A stretch of 64,000 nt of DNA from positions 1-64,000 of the forward strand of contig JBBRTV010000005.1 of the NCBI GenBank assembly GCA_038243995.1, in the 5' to 3' direction. This document shows, in pieces, positions 38,086 through 47,116 of the stretch. The translations under genes were made by a program, and so were the position numbers. Below the pieces are notes generated by a model. The model saw only the letters and a program-made list of their open reading frames with translations, searched no databases and was not told where the DNA came from. This stretch comes from Scleromatobacter sp038243995. GTDB lineage: Bacteria; Pseudomonadota; Gammaproteobacteria; Burkholderiales; Burkholderiaceae_C. Within the stretch, counting starts at the first letter, position 1. Each line of letters begins with the position of its first letter.

Positions 38086-40447
38086 GGTAGATCTCCTCGG
38101 CCAGGGTTTTCGAGATGCCGTCGACGGCCATCAGCTCCTCGACGCTCGCCGCGCCGACGCCGCGGACACCGCCGAATCGTTGCAGCAACTTCGCGCGCTT
38201 CTTGGCGCCGATCCCGGGGATGTCCTCGAGCTTGCTGCCGCCGGTGCGCACGCTCGCGCGTTTCGCCCGCATGCCCGTGATCGCGAACCGGTGCGCCTCG
38301 TCGCGGATCTGCGCCACGAGCATCAGCGCGGCGGAATCGGCGGGCAGCGTGAGTTTCTCGCGGCCGTCGGCGAACACCAGTTCCTCCAGTCCCACCTTGC
38401 GGCCCGCGCCCTTCTCCACGCCGACGATGCGCGACACGTCGAGCCCGAGCGTGCGGAACACTTCGCGCGCCATCGAGACCTGCCCGCGCCCGCCGTCGAC
38501 GAGCACCAGGTCGGGCAGGCGGGCGGTGGACGAGGCCTTGGCCGGCTTGTCCTGCGCGCCGACGGCCGCGGCCGCGACGGTCGCATGCGGCGCGCCGCCC
38601 TCGCCCTGCGAAAGGTCCACATGCGCCGCGTCGGGCGCCGGATCGACGCTGCCGGAACTGTCGGCCGACAGCGGCGCGCCGGTGAGGGGATCGGACTGCG
38701 CATCGGCGACCGCGTCGACCGCGGTCGCGAGCGCCGCGTCGGCCTGCGCGTCGACGCGGGAATCGGGCTGCACATCGGATGCCGACGCGCCCGGGGAATC
38801 CGCGGCGGCTGCGCCCGGCACCACGCCGAAGCGCGCGTAGCGGCGCATGAGCACCTGGCGCATCGCGGCGTAGTCGTCGCCGCCGGTGATGCCCGCGATG
38901 TTGAAACGCCGGTATTGCGCGCTCTGCATCTTGTGGCCTTCGTAGACGACGCACGACGCCTGCGTCGCCTCGCCCGCCGTGTGGCTGATGTCGAAGCACT
39001 CGATGCGCAGGTTGTCGAGATCGTCCGGCGCGAGGTCGATCGCATCGGCCAGTGCGCGCGTGCGTTCGCGCTGCGAGCCTTCCTCGGCGAGCAGGCGGCC
39101 AAGCGCGAGATCGGCGCCCTTCTCGCACATCTCGAGCCAGATGCGGCGCTGCTCGCGCGGGTTGTGCTGGACACTGATGCGCATCCCGGTCTGCTGCGAC
39201 AGCGCGTCGACGAGCGACTTGCTCACCGCGTGGCTCAGCACCCACTGCGGGGGCGGCGCGCAGCCGAGATAGTGCTGCGCGATGAAGGCCTCGAGCACCT
39301 GCACGGCGGGCTCGACGGCCAGCGCCGCGTCGTCGGCGAGATCGTCGGCGAGATCCGCGCCGATGGCGGTCGCGTCTTCCACGTGCGTGGGGAAGTACGC
39401 GCGGTCGCCGAGGTGGCGCCCGCCGCGCACCATCGCGAGGTTCACGCAGGCACGGCCGCCCAGCAGCTTGACGGCGAGGATGTCGACGTCCTTGTCGCGC
39501 GCCGACAGGCTGCTCTCGTCCATCGTCTGCTGGTGCAGCACGCGGGCGAGCGCCGAGATGCGGTTGCGCACCTCGGCCGCGCGCTCGAACTCGAGCACCT
39601 CGGCGTGCTGCATCATCGTGGCCTGCAGTTCTTCCATGACGCCCTGGTGATCGCCGAGCAGGAAGCGTTCGGCGTCGCGCACGTCGCGCGCGTAGTCCGG
39701 CGCCGAGACGAGGCCGACGCAGGGGCCGGAGCAGCGCTGGATCTGATAGAGCAGGCAGGGTCGGGAGCGGTTGGCGAACACCGTGTCCTCGCAGGTGCGC
39801 AGGCGGAACACTTTCTGGATCAGCTGGATCGTTTCCTTGACGGCCCACGCGCCCGGGTACGGCCCGAAATACTTGTGCTTGCGGTCGACGGCGCCGCGGT
39901 AGTAGGCGACGCGCGGGAACGCGTGCGTCACCAGGCGCAGGTAGGGGTAGCTCTTGTCGTCGCGGAACAGGATGTTGAACTTCGGGTTCAACGTCTTGAT
40001 CAGGTTGTTCTCGAGCAGCAGCGCCTCGGCCTCGGTGCGCACCACCGTCGTCTCGAGCCGCGCGATGCGGCCGATCATGTGGCCGATGCGCGTGCCGCCG
40101 TGATCTTTCTGGAAATAGCTCGAGACGCGCCGCTTCAGGTTGCGCGCCTTGCCGACGTAGAGCACCGTGTTGGCGACGTCGAAGTAGCGGTAGACGCCCG
40201 GCAGCGCCGGCAGCGCGGCCACCTCGACGAGCACGCGCTCGCGCGCCGCGCGCGCCGCGTCGACCGCCTTGCGATCGGCGTCCTCGGCCGCGTGCGCGGC
40301 GTGGTTCTCGGCGGCCGCCGTCGCCACCCAGGCGTCGACCGCGACCAGGGCCGCGCCGTCGTGGGCGGCGTCGGCGTCGGCGTCGGAGTCGGCATCGCTG
40401 CCGGTGGCGACCGGATCGTCGGGGAGGGAAACTTTGGATGCGGACAT
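38072..40447 (-). CDS. uvrC: Excinuclease ABC subunit UvrC with unusual insertions
   Basis: UvrC makes both incisions in nucleotide-excision repair. The GIY-YIG domain (3' incision) starts about residue 79 (LPALPGVYRYFD, VLYVGKARNLKRRV), followed by the UVR motif (about 265-300), the RNase H-like 5'-incision domain (catalytic Asp in ECFDISHTAG, D486, and LVLVDGGRGQ, D651) and a C-terminal helix-hairpin-helix pair (LEDIPGIGAKKRAKLL). The 791 residues exceed the usual 610 through an acidic N-terminal extension (1-75) and an Ala/Asp/Ser-rich insert of about 100 residues (544-643) inside the RNase H-like domain. ATG 40447 is the start. Confidence 0.96.
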   Translation of the reverse strand: MSASKVSLPDDPVATGSDADSDADADAAHDGAALVAVDAWVATAAAENHAAHAAEDADRKAVDAARAARERVLVEVAALPALPGVYRYFDVANTVLYVGKARNLKRRVSSYFQKDHGGTRIGHMIGRIARLETTVVRTEAEALLLENNLIKTLNPKFNILFRDDKSYPYLRLVTHAFPRVAYYRGAVDRKHKYFGPYPGAWAVKETIQLIQKVFRLRTCEDTVFANRSRPCLLYQIQRCSGPCVGLVSAPDYARDVRDAERFLLGDHQGVMEELQATMMQHAEVLEFERAAEVRNRISALARVLHQQTMDESSLSARDKDVDILAVKLLGGRACVNLAMVRGGRHLGDRAYFPTHVEDATAIGADLADDLADDAALAVEPAVQVLEAFIAQHYLGCAPPPQWVLSHAVSKSLVDALSQQTGMRISVQHNPREQRRIWLEMCEKGADLALGRLLAEEGSQRERTRALADAIDLAPDDLDNLRIECFDISHTAGEATQASCVVYEGHKMQSAQYRRFNIAGITGGDDYAAMRQVLMRRYARFGVVPGAAAADSPGASASDVQPDSRVDAQADAALATAVDAVADAQSDPLTGAPLSADSSGSVDPAPDAAHVDLSQGEGGAPHATVAAAAVGAQDKPAKASSTARLPDLVLVDGGRGQVSMAREVFRTLGLDVSRIVGVEKGAGRKVGLEELVFADGREKLTLPADSAALMLVAQIRDEAHRFAITGMRAKRASVRTGGSKLEDIPGIGAKKRAKLLQRFGGVRGVGAASVEELMAVDGISKTLAEEIYRALH
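40360..40400. repeat. GGCGTC hexanucleotide tract in the uvrC N-terminal extension
   Basis: A short tandem run of GGCGTC/GGAGTC units encodes the Asp-Ala-Asp-Ser-rich segment of UvrC (about residues 17-27). Such tracts can change length by slippage without shifting the frame. Confidence 0.6.
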
Positions 40448-40499
40448 GGGAATCTCATTGTGCCGCGCCCGCCATGCCCCCTGCCCCGCCGCGCGTGCG

Positions 40500-40505
40500 C
40501 ATAAT
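40500..40505 (+). promoter_or_regulatory. -10-like element just before earP
   Basis: CATAAT ends eight bases before ATG 40513, with a seven-base spacer. No Shine-Dalgarno sequence is present, suggesting transcription from at or beside the start codon. Confidence 0.45.
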
Positions 40506-40512
40506 CCGCGCG

Positions 40513-41730
40513 ATGTCTCCGTCCCCCCTCCCTGGCGCGCCGGCGCCGGCCGCACCTGCGCTGCGATGGGACCTTTTCTGCCGCGTGGTCGACAACTTCG
40601 GCGACGTCGGCGTCTGCTGGCGCCTCGCGTGCGACCTGGCCGGACGGGGCCAGCGCGTGCGGCTGTGGGTCGACGACGCCGCTGCATTGCGCTGGATGGC
40701 GCCGGCCGGCCGCTCCGCGGTCGAGGTGATCGCGTGGCGGGCGTCGACGCCCTGCCCGCCGCCGGGCGACGTGGTGATCGAAGCTTTCGGCTGCGACCCG
40801 CCGCCCGCCTTCGTCGCGACGATGGCGGCGCGCGCCGCGCCCGGGGCGGCGGGCCAGCCGGTCTGGATCAACCTCGAATACCTCAGCGCCGAGCCTTATG
40901 TCGAGCGCAGCCACGGGCTCGCGTCGCCGCAGATGAGCGGCCCCGGGCGCGGCCTTGCGAAATGGTTCTTCTACCCGGGCTACACGGCGGCGACGGGCGG
41001 ATTGCTGCGCGAGCCGACGCTGGCGGCCGAGTTGCGGGCGTTCGATCGCGCGGCGTGGCTCGCGTCGCAAGGCATCCCCCTGCGCCCCGGCGAACAGTTG
41101 GTCAGCCTGTTCTGCTACCCCGGCGCACCGGTCGATCGCCTCGTGGCCGCGCTGGCGGCGGATCACGCGCCGACGCTGCTCGCCACGGCGCCCGGCGCCG
41201 CGACGGGCGCGACGCGGGCGGCGCTCGCCGCGCTGGCGCCGGCCGGCCCGGGGCGGAACGCCGGGCCGGAGATCCGCCAGCACGCCCTGCCTTGGCTCTC
41301 CCAGCCCGACTTCGACCGCCTGCTGTGGGCAGCCGACCTCAACTTCGTGCGCGGCGAGGATTCCTGGGTGCGGGCGCAGTGGGCCGGCAAACCCTTCGTG
41401 TGGCAGGCCTATGCGCAGGACGACGGCGCCCATGTCGCCAAGATTTCCGCCTTCCTGGCGCTGGCGCTGCAGGGGGCCGATGCGGTCGCGCAGCGGACGC
41501 TGAGTGCATGGCATGCGGCCTGGAACGGACTGGACGGGCCGCGCCCGGAGGGCGAAAACCGGCATCGGATCGAATCCGCGGGCGCGGAGCCGCCCCCTGT
41601 CGCGCTGCCGGAATGGACGCCCGAAAACCGCTGCGCTGTCGAGCAGGCGGTGCGCGCGTGGCGTGGCCGATTGATCGATTCGCCCGACCTGGTCACTCGA
41701 CTGCTCGCCTTCGTGCGCGAAAAGCGATAA
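40513..41730 (+). CDS. earP: EF-P arginine-32 rhamnosyltransferase EarP
   Basis: EarP transfers rhamnose from dTDP-rhamnose to Arg32 of elongation factor P. The 405-residue GT-B fold protein shows the family's N-terminal WDLFCRVVDNFGDVGVCWRLA with the catalytic DNFGD region, WINLEYLSAEPYVERSH and, in the C-terminal nucleotide-sugar site, DLNFVRGEDSWVRAQWAGKPFVWQ. It lies 133 bases before efp, whose product has Arg at position 32, the expected acceptor. ATG 40513 is chosen over in-frame 40438 because the upstream part overlaps the uvrC start. Confidence 0.96.
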   Translation: MSPSPLPGAPAPAAPALRWDLFCRVVDNFGDVGVCWRLACDLAGRGQRVRLWVDDAAALRWMAPAGRSAVEVIAWRASTPCPPPGDVVIEAFGCDPPPAFVATMAARAAPGAAGQPVWINLEYLSAEPYVERSHGLASPQMSGPGRGLAKWFFYPGYTAATGGLLREPTLAAELRAFDRAAWLASQGIPLRPGEQLVSLFCYPGAPVDRLVAALAADHAPTLLATAPGAATGATRAALAALAPAGPGRNAGPEIRQHALPWLSQPDFDRLLWAADLNFVRGEDSWVRAQWAGKPFVWQAYAQDDGAHVAKISAFLALALQGADAVAQRTLSAWHAAWNGLDGPRPEGENRHRIESAGAEPPPVALPEWTPENRCAVEQAVRAWRGRLIDSPDLVTRLLAFVREKR

Positions 41731-41783
41731 AATTCAAGGCTTTGCGTTACGTCAGCGGCGGGATGTCCGGCTGCGCGAGCTTG

Positions 41784-41801
41784 CCTCCTGGCGTCAGGAG
41801 G
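41784..41801 (+). other. Hairpin in the efp leader
   Basis: Perfect 7-bp stem CCTCCTG / CAGGAGG with loop GCGT, 62 bases before the efp ATG. It hides a sequence resembling a Shine-Dalgarno, but no start codon follows at a suitable distance. TAAAAT at 41728-41733 is a possible -10 for efp. Confidence 0.45.
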
Positions 41802-41863
41802 ATCCATCCTCGACCAACAGTAACGCAGCTATCTAGCCTCGACTAGTCCTTGGAAATCGACCC

Positions 41864-42415
41864 ATGAAAATCGCACAGGAAATCCGCGCCGGCAATGTCA
41901 TCATGTATGACAAGAACCCGATGGTCGTGCTGAAGACCGAATACAGCCGCGGTGGCCGCAACGCCGCCACCGTCCGCATGAAGATGAAGAACCTGATCAG
42001 CGGTTCGGGCGCCGAAGTGGTGTTCAAGTCCGACGACAAGCTCGACCAGATCATCCTCGACAAGAAGGAATGCACGTACACCTACTTCGCCGACCCGATG
42101 TACGTGTTCATGGACTCCGAATACAACCAGTTCGAGGTTGAATCGGAAAACATGGGTGATGCGATCAACTACCTCGAAGACAACATGAGCGTCGAAGTCG
42201 TGTTCTACGACGGCAAGGCGATCTCTGTGGAACTGCCGACCAGCGTCGTGCGCGAGATCACCACCGAGCCGGCCGTCAAGGGCGACACGTCGGGCAAGGT
42301 CATGAAGCCGGGCCGCATCGCCACAGGCTTCGAGATCGCCGTGCCGATGTTCGTCGCCAGCGGCGACAAGATCGAAATCGACACGCGCACGCACGAATAC
42401 CGCAAGCGCGTGTGA
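41864..42415 (+). CDS. efp: Elongation factor P, Arg32 type
   Basis: EF-P relieves ribosome stalling at polyproline stretches. The 183-residue protein has the three-barrel sequence MKIAQEIRAGNVIMYDKNPM ... SRGGRN with Arg at position 32, the residue rhamnosylated by EarP rather than the Lys34 modified by EpmA. The tip context (S28-R29-G30-G31-R32-N33) matches EarP-dependent factors of Burkholderia and Pseudomonas. It follows earP by 133 bases and is followed by a 20-bp palindrome (42425-42444). Confidence 0.98.
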   Translation: MKIAQEIRAGNVIMYDKNPMVVLKTEYSRGGRNAATVRMKMKNLISGSGAEVVFKSDDKLDQIILDKKECTYTYFADPMYVFMDSEYNQFEVESENMGDAINYLEDNMSVEVVFYDGKAISVELPTSVVREITTEPAVKGDTSGKVMKPGRIATGFEIAVPMFVASGDKIEIDTRTHEYRKRV

Positions 42416-42424
42416 CCAGGCCGT

Positions 42425-42444
42425 GGCCGGCGCGCGCGCCGGCC
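42425..42444 (+). terminator. Palindrome after efp
   Basis: A perfect 20-bp palindrome GGCCGGCGCGCGCGCCGGCC starts ten bases after the efp stop codon. It lacks a T-run; a TTTTTCTTT stretch follows only about 65 bases later. It may be a Rho-assisted or weak terminator. Confidence 0.45.
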
Positions 42445-42584
42445 CGAGACCACGTTGCGACAGGAGCGTCTTCGGCGCGGCCCGAACCCCGGCCCGCCGC
42501 AGGCGCTTTTTCTTTGGGCGGAGTCGATGCGGCCGCCTTCGTCGCCGCGCCGGCCGCGTCGCCACCGGTTGCCTGCCCGAGCTC

Positions 42585-44663
42585 ATGACGCATCGCGCCA
42601 TCGTTCCTGCCGAAGTCGACTTCAACGTCGCGGATGCCCCGCGGTCGCCGCTGTTCGACGATCACCATCACGCGCCGTTTGGCGCGTTCGAGCAGGCGGC
42701 GCACGTATTCATCGCCGGCAACGGATTGCCCGCGCGCTGGCAGGATCGCGCGACGTTCACGGTGCTGGAGACCGGCTTCGGCCAGGGCGACAATTTCCTC
42801 GCCACCTGGGCCGCCTGGCGCGCCGACCCCCATCGCCCTGCCCGGCTGCGTTTCCTCAGCGTCGAGAAGCATCCGCTGCGCGAGGCCGACCTGCGTCGCG
42901 CGCTCGCGTCGTCGAGCGAGCCCGGACTCGCGGCCTGCCTGTGCGCCGCCTGGCCGCCGCTGACGCCCGACCTGCACCGGCTGGCGTTCGACGACGACCG
43001 CGTGGAACTGCTGCTCGCCTTCGGCGACGCGACCGAGCGGCTGCGCGAACTCGTCGCGTCCGTGGACGCGTTCTACCTCGACGGGTTCGCGCCGGCGCGC
43101 AATCCGCAGATGTGGGGCCCGGGCATCTTCAAGGCCCTGTCGCGACTGGCCGCCCCGGGCGCGACCGCGGCGACCTGGAGCGCGGCACGCGCCGTACGCG
43201 CCGGCCTGCAACTGGCGGGCTTCGACTGGCGCGCCGCGCCCGGGACGGGCGGCAAGCGCGACATCACGCTGGCGACGTTCGCCCCGCGCGCGGCGCAGCG
43301 CAAGCCCGAGTCCCGCGTCGGCAGGACCGACGTGCGGCGCGTCGCGATCGTCGGCGGCGGCCTGGCCGGCGCGGCCTGCGCGCAAGCGCTCGCGCGCGAA
43401 GGCGTGCTGTGCGTCGTGCTCGACCGCCATGCCGAGCCTGCGAGCGCAGCCTCGGGCAACGACGCGGGCCTCTTCCACGGCGTGTTCCACCCTGCCGACG
43501 GCATCCACGCCCGGGCGCACCGGGCCGCGGCCCTGCAGGCGCGCAACGCCTGCGCGAGTGCGATCGCGGCCGGCGTGCCGGGACGTTGCGACGGGCTCGT
43601 GCGCCTCACGCCCGAGCATCCCGATGCCGCGCCCCTGAGCACGGCGCTGGCCGCCAGCGGCTTGCCCCCGGAGTACCTGCAGGCGTGGTCGCCCGCGCAA
43701 GTACAGGCCACCGGCGGGCCGCCATGCGCCGCATGGTTCTATCCCGGCGGCGGCTGGATCTCTCCGGCGCGCTTCGTGCGCTGGTGCCTCGATGCACCCG
43801 GCATCGCGTGGCGCGGCGGCGCGGCGGTCGCCCGGCTCGAACATGTCGACCCGACCTCGTCTCGCGCATCGCCATCGCTGGCCGGCGCGCCCGGCACGGC
43901 GGGCGCCGACCGCCCCGCAGGGGCCTGGCGGCTGTTCGACGAGACAGGCCTCCTGCTCGCCGAGGTCGACGCCGTGGTGTTCGCCAACGCGGGCGAGGCG
44001 GCGGCGCTGTGGTCGCGGGCGTCCGGCGCAGGCGGGGCCGCGGACGGCCGCTGGATCGCACCGCTGACGCTGACGCGTGGCCAGGTCAGCATCGTGGAGG
44101 CCGGCACGCCGGGACTGCGCCCGCCCGCGCTGCCCATCGCCGGCGCCGGCTATGCCATCGGGCTGGCAAACGGCGCCGTCCTCTGCGGGTCGACGACCTC
44201 GGCCGCCGACGCCGACCCTTCGCCGCGCCTGGCCGACCATGCGCACAACCTGCGCCAGCTCGCCGCCATCACCGGTTCCATCTTCTCCGCCGACGGCGCG
44301 CCGCCCGGAGAGCCGGAGGCGGCCGCGCTGCTGGCGCAGGGTCGATTGCGGGGGCGGGTCGGATGGCGCGCCACGGCCGTCGATCGGCTGCCGTTGATCG
44401 GCGCGCTGCCGCTGCAGCCTGGCGCCAGCGCGGACACCTTGCCGGACCAGGCGCGACGTTGGCCGCGCGTGCCCGGGCTGTTCGTGGCGTCGGGCTTCGG
44501 ATCGCGCGGCCTCACCTGGGCGTCGCTGGCCGGCCGGCTCGTCGCCGCGTGGATCCTGGACGCACCGTTCCCGCTGCCTGCAGACCTGATCGACGCGCTC
44601 GACCCCGCGCGCTTCGCGGCGCGCGCGGTGCGCGCGTCGCGCCGCCCGCCGCGCGCGGGCTGA
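42585..44663 (+). CDS. mnmC: tRNA 5-methylaminomethyl-2-thiouridine biosynthesis bifunctional protein MnmC
   Basis: MnmC finishes mnm5s2U34 in tRNAs: the C-terminal FAD domain removes the carboxymethyl group and the N-terminal SAM domain methylates the amine. The 692-residue protein shows the methyltransferase motif VLETGFGQGDNFLATW and DAFYLDGFAPARNPQMW, then the FAD-binding VAIVGGGLAGAACAQALA (about 250) and GLFVASGFGSRGLTWASLAG near the end. ATG 42585 gives the family N-terminus (VPAEVDFNVADAPRSPLFDDH). It is convergent with rpiA, stop codons three bases apart. Confidence 0.95.
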   Translation: MTHRAIVPAEVDFNVADAPRSPLFDDHHHAPFGAFEQAAHVFIAGNGLPARWQDRATFTVLETGFGQGDNFLATWAAWRADPHRPARLRFLSVEKHPLREADLRRALASSSEPGLAACLCAAWPPLTPDLHRLAFDDDRVELLLAFGDATERLRELVASVDAFYLDGFAPARNPQMWGPGIFKALSRLAAPGATAATWSAARAVRAGLQLAGFDWRAAPGTGGKRDITLATFAPRAAQRKPESRVGRTDVRRVAIVGGGLAGAACAQALAREGVLCVVLDRHAEPASAASGNDAGLFHGVFHPADGIHARAHRAAALQARNACASAIAAGVPGRCDGLVRLTPEHPDAAPLSTALAASGLPPEYLQAWSPAQVQATGGPPCAAWFYPGGGWISPARFVRWCLDAPGIAWRGGAAVARLEHVDPTSSRASPSLAGAPGTAGADRPAGAWRLFDETGLLLAEVDAVVFANAGEAAALWSRASGAGGAADGRWIAPLTLTRGQVSIVEAGTPGLRPPALPIAGAGYAIGLANGAVLCGSTTSAADADPSPRLADHAHNLRQLAAITGSIFSADGAPPGEPEAAALLAQGRLRGRVGWRATAVDRLPLIGALPLQPGASADTLPDQARRWPRVPGLFVASGFGSRGLTWASLAGRLVAAWILDAPFPLPADLIDALDPARFAARAVRASRRPPRAG

Positions 44664-44666
44664 GCG

Positions 44667-45359
44667 TCAGCTCCGTGCCCGCAGCGGTTCCTCGCGCGCC
44701 GCGAACTGCAAGGTCTGCACGCCCGTCGGCGTACCGAGCAGGCACACGTTCGCACGCTGACGCGCGAAGATGCCGACGCTGACCACGCCCGGCCACTGGT
44801 TGATCTCGAGTTCGAGCGCGGCCGGATCGGTGATCGCCAGGCCACGGACGTCGATCAGCGGATGCCCGTTGTCGGTCAGGACATTGGCGCGCAGGCTGGC
44901 CTGCCCGCCCAGAGCGGCGAAGCGCCGGACGATCTGGGCGACGCTGATGGCGATCACCTCGACCGGCAGCGGGAAGTGGCCCAGCACCGACACACGCTTG
45001 GATTCGTCGGCGATGCAGATGAAGCGCCCGGCGAGATCGGCGACGATCTTCTCGCGCGTGAGCGCCGCGCCGCCGCCCTTGATCATGCAACCGTGCGGGT
45101 CGATCTCGTCAGCGCCGTCGACGTACACGCCGAGCGCGGTGACGTCGTTGGCCGCGAGCACCGGAATGCCGTGGCGCTTCAGTCGCTCGGTGCTCTGCAC
45201 CGAACTCGACACCGCGCCGGCGACCCGCACGGGCATCGCCGCCAGCGCCTCGATGAAGTGATTCACCGTCGAGCCGGTGCCCACGCCAACGATGCTGCCG
45301 GGCTGCACGTAGGCGATCGCGGCTTGGCCGACCAGGGCCTTGAGTTCGTCTTGAGTCAT
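44667..45359 (-). CDS. rpiA: Ribose-5-phosphate isomerase A
   Basis: RpiA interconverts ribose-5-phosphate and ribulose-5-phosphate in the pentose phosphate pathway. The 230-residue protein has the phosphate loop GVGTGSTVNHFIEAL, the catalytic DGADEIDPHGCMIKGGGAALTREK segment and a C-terminal GIFARQRANVCLLGT. ATG 45359 starts MTQDELKALVGQAA. No Shine-Dalgarno sequence is present; GATAAT (complement of 45366-45371) lies six bases upstream, which suggests a leaderless transcript. Divergent from pyrD. Confidence 0.97.
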   Translation of the reverse strand: MTQDELKALVGQAAIAYVQPGSIVGVGTGSTVNHFIEALAAMPVRVAGAVSSSVQSTERLKRHGIPVLAANDVTALGVYVDGADEIDPHGCMIKGGGAALTREKIVADLAGRFICIADESKRVSVLGHFPLPVEVIAISVAQIVRRFAALGGQASLRANVLTDNGHPLIDVRGLAITDPAALELEINQWPGVVSVGIFARQRANVCLLGTPTGVQTLQFAAREEPLRARS

Positions 45360-45478
45360 GGCGCGATTATCGACGCGGCGCGCTGCAAGACGTCGCCGGC
45401 GGCGCAATCGTGTCGCGCCGAAGCCCGCGCAGCCGCATTGATCGACAATGCGAGACCTCGAATCCGGCCCTGATCTCC

Positions 45479-46528
45479 ATGTCGCTCGTCCCTTACGCCC
45501 TGACCCGCCCGTTCCTGTTCGGGCTCGACCCCGAACACGCCCATGAACTGACGCTGGAGACCATCGCCCGGCTGCAGAATACGCCGTTGCAGTGCCTGTG
45601 GGCCCAGCAGCGCGTCGCTGATCCGGTGACGCTCGCCGGCCTGAAGTTCCCGAACCGCGTCGGTCTCGCCGCGGGGCTGGACAAGAACGGTCGCTGCATC
45701 GACGGCCTCGGCGCGATGGGCTTCGGCTTCATCGAAGTGGGCACCGTCACGCCGAAGGGCCAGCCGGGCAATCCGAAGCCGCGCATGTTCCGGCTGCCGC
45801 TAGCCGGCGCGCTGATCAACCGCCTCGGCTTCAACAACCTCGGCCTGGCCGCCTTCCTGGCCAACGTGAAGCGCGCGCACAGCTTCCGCGCGGCCGGCGG
45901 CGTCCTGGGCCTGAACATCGGCAAGAACGCGGCGACCCCGATCGAGAACGCCGTCGACGACTACCTGGCAGGGCTGGCCGGGGTCTATCCCCACGCCGAC
46001 TACGTGACGGTCAACATCTCGAGCCCGAACACGAAGAACCTGCGCGCCTTGCAGAGCGACGCCGCGCTGGACGCGTTGCTGGGCGCGCTGGTAGAGCGCC
46101 GCGCCGCGCTCGCGCGCGAACTTCCCCGCGCTTCGGGCAGGCCCGTGCCGATGTTCCTGAAGATCGCCCCCGACCTCGACGCGGGCCAGGTCGAGGCGAT
46201 CGCCGCGACGCTGCTGCGCCACGGCCTCGACGGCGTGGTGGCCACCAACACGACGATCTCGCGCGAGGCCGTGAAAGGTATGCCGCACGCCCAGGAGGCC
46301 GGCGGATTGTCCGGCGCGCCGCTGCTCGCGGCGAGCAACGGCGTCATCCGCCAGCTGCGCGCCGAACTCGGCCCGGCGTTCCCCATCATCGGGGTCGGCG
46401 GCGTGATGAGCGCGGCCGACGCGAAGTCCAAGATCGCGGCCGGCGCGGATCTCGTGCAGATCTACACCGGACTCATCTACCACGGCGCGCCCCTCGTGCG
46501 CGACGCGGCGCTCGCGCTCAGGCACTGA
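45479..46528 (+). CDS. pyrD: Dihydroorotate dehydrogenase (quinone), class 2
   Basis: PyrD oxidises dihydroorotate to orotate with FMN, passing electrons to membrane quinone. The 349-residue protein has the class 2 N-terminal membrane-associating helices (MSLVPYALTRPFLFGLDPEH), FMN-binding GLAAGLDKNG, the catalytic Ser region NISSPNTKNLR, LKIAPDL, and the GVGGVMSAADAKSKIAAGAD phosphate loop. The chosen ATG 45479 begins the family sequence; 23 codons of open frame upstream are not conserved. Like carAB in this window, it belongs to pyrimidine synthesis. Confidence 0.97.
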   Translation: MSLVPYALTRPFLFGLDPEHAHELTLETIARLQNTPLQCLWAQQRVADPVTLAGLKFPNRVGLAAGLDKNGRCIDGLGAMGFGFIEVGTVTPKGQPGNPKPRMFRLPLAGALINRLGFNNLGLAAFLANVKRAHSFRAAGGVLGLNIGKNAATPIENAVDDYLAGLAGVYPHADYVTVNISSPNTKNLRALQSDAALDALLGALVERRAALARELPRASGRPVPMFLKIAPDLDAGQVEAIAATLLRHGLDGVVATNTTISREAVKGMPHAQEAGGLSGAPLLAASNGVIRQLRAELGPAFPIIGVGGVMSAADAKSKIAAGADLVQIYTGLIYHGAPLVRDAALALRH

Positions 46529-46563
46529 AGCGGCAGCGCGGGCCGGTTGCCGACAATGCGGGC

Positions 46564-47075
46564 TTGCCGGCCTCCGAGACGAACGACGTTCTCGCCGCCG
46601 CCGACTACCTGGCCCGCCAACCCTGGGTCGACCGTCGCGCATCTGCCTGGGCGGCCACGGCACGGGCGGCACGCTGGTGCTGCTGACCGCCGAGATGTCG
46701 TCGCGCTTTCGCGCCGTGTTCTCGTTCGGCCCCGTGAGCCGGGCCGACGCCTACGGTCGCGACCTGCTGCCGGTCGATTTCAGCCGGTTCGAGTCGCGTG
46801 AGGCCATCCTGCGCATGCCCGACACCTGGCTCCCGTCGATCCGCGGCCGCGTGTTCATCCTCGAAGGCGAGGCGCAGGGCAACATCGGCGCGCTGCGGAT
46901 CATGAAGCAGAAGAACACCAACCCCCTGGTCACCTTCGTCCCCGTGCCCGGGGCCACCCACTTCTCCATCCTCGCCGCCGCCAACAAGCTGCTGGCCACC
47001 AAGATCCTCGCCGACACCGGCGCCACCCCGATGATCTCCGCCACGCCCCAGGAGATCCAGGCCGCAATGCACTGA
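46564..47075 (+). pseudogene. Frameshifted, 5'-truncated alpha/beta hydrolase
   Basis: One frame reads NDVLAAADYLARQPWVD up to about 46636 and a second continues RICLGGHGTGGTLVLLTAEM with the nucleophile-elbow-like GGHGTGG, then FRAVFSFGPVSRADAYG and FVPVPGATHFSILAAANKLL to the stop at 47075. The switch between frames near 46636 is a frameshift, and the N-terminal strands of the hydrolase are missing. It looks like the decayed 3' half of a prolyl-oligopeptidase-like or dienelactone-type hydrolase. The later frame alone (from GTG 46677) is open for 132 codons. Confidence 0.6.
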
Positions 47076-47116
47076 GCCCCGCGCTGACTTGGAGCTCGCG
47101 TCCCGGCCGCAAGCAG

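Noticed and set aside
46564..46566. TTG with GACAAT six bases upstream as a leaderless start of the hydrolase relic
   Set aside because: The frame breaks after about 24 codons and leaderless starts normally need ATG, so the resemblance is probably chance.
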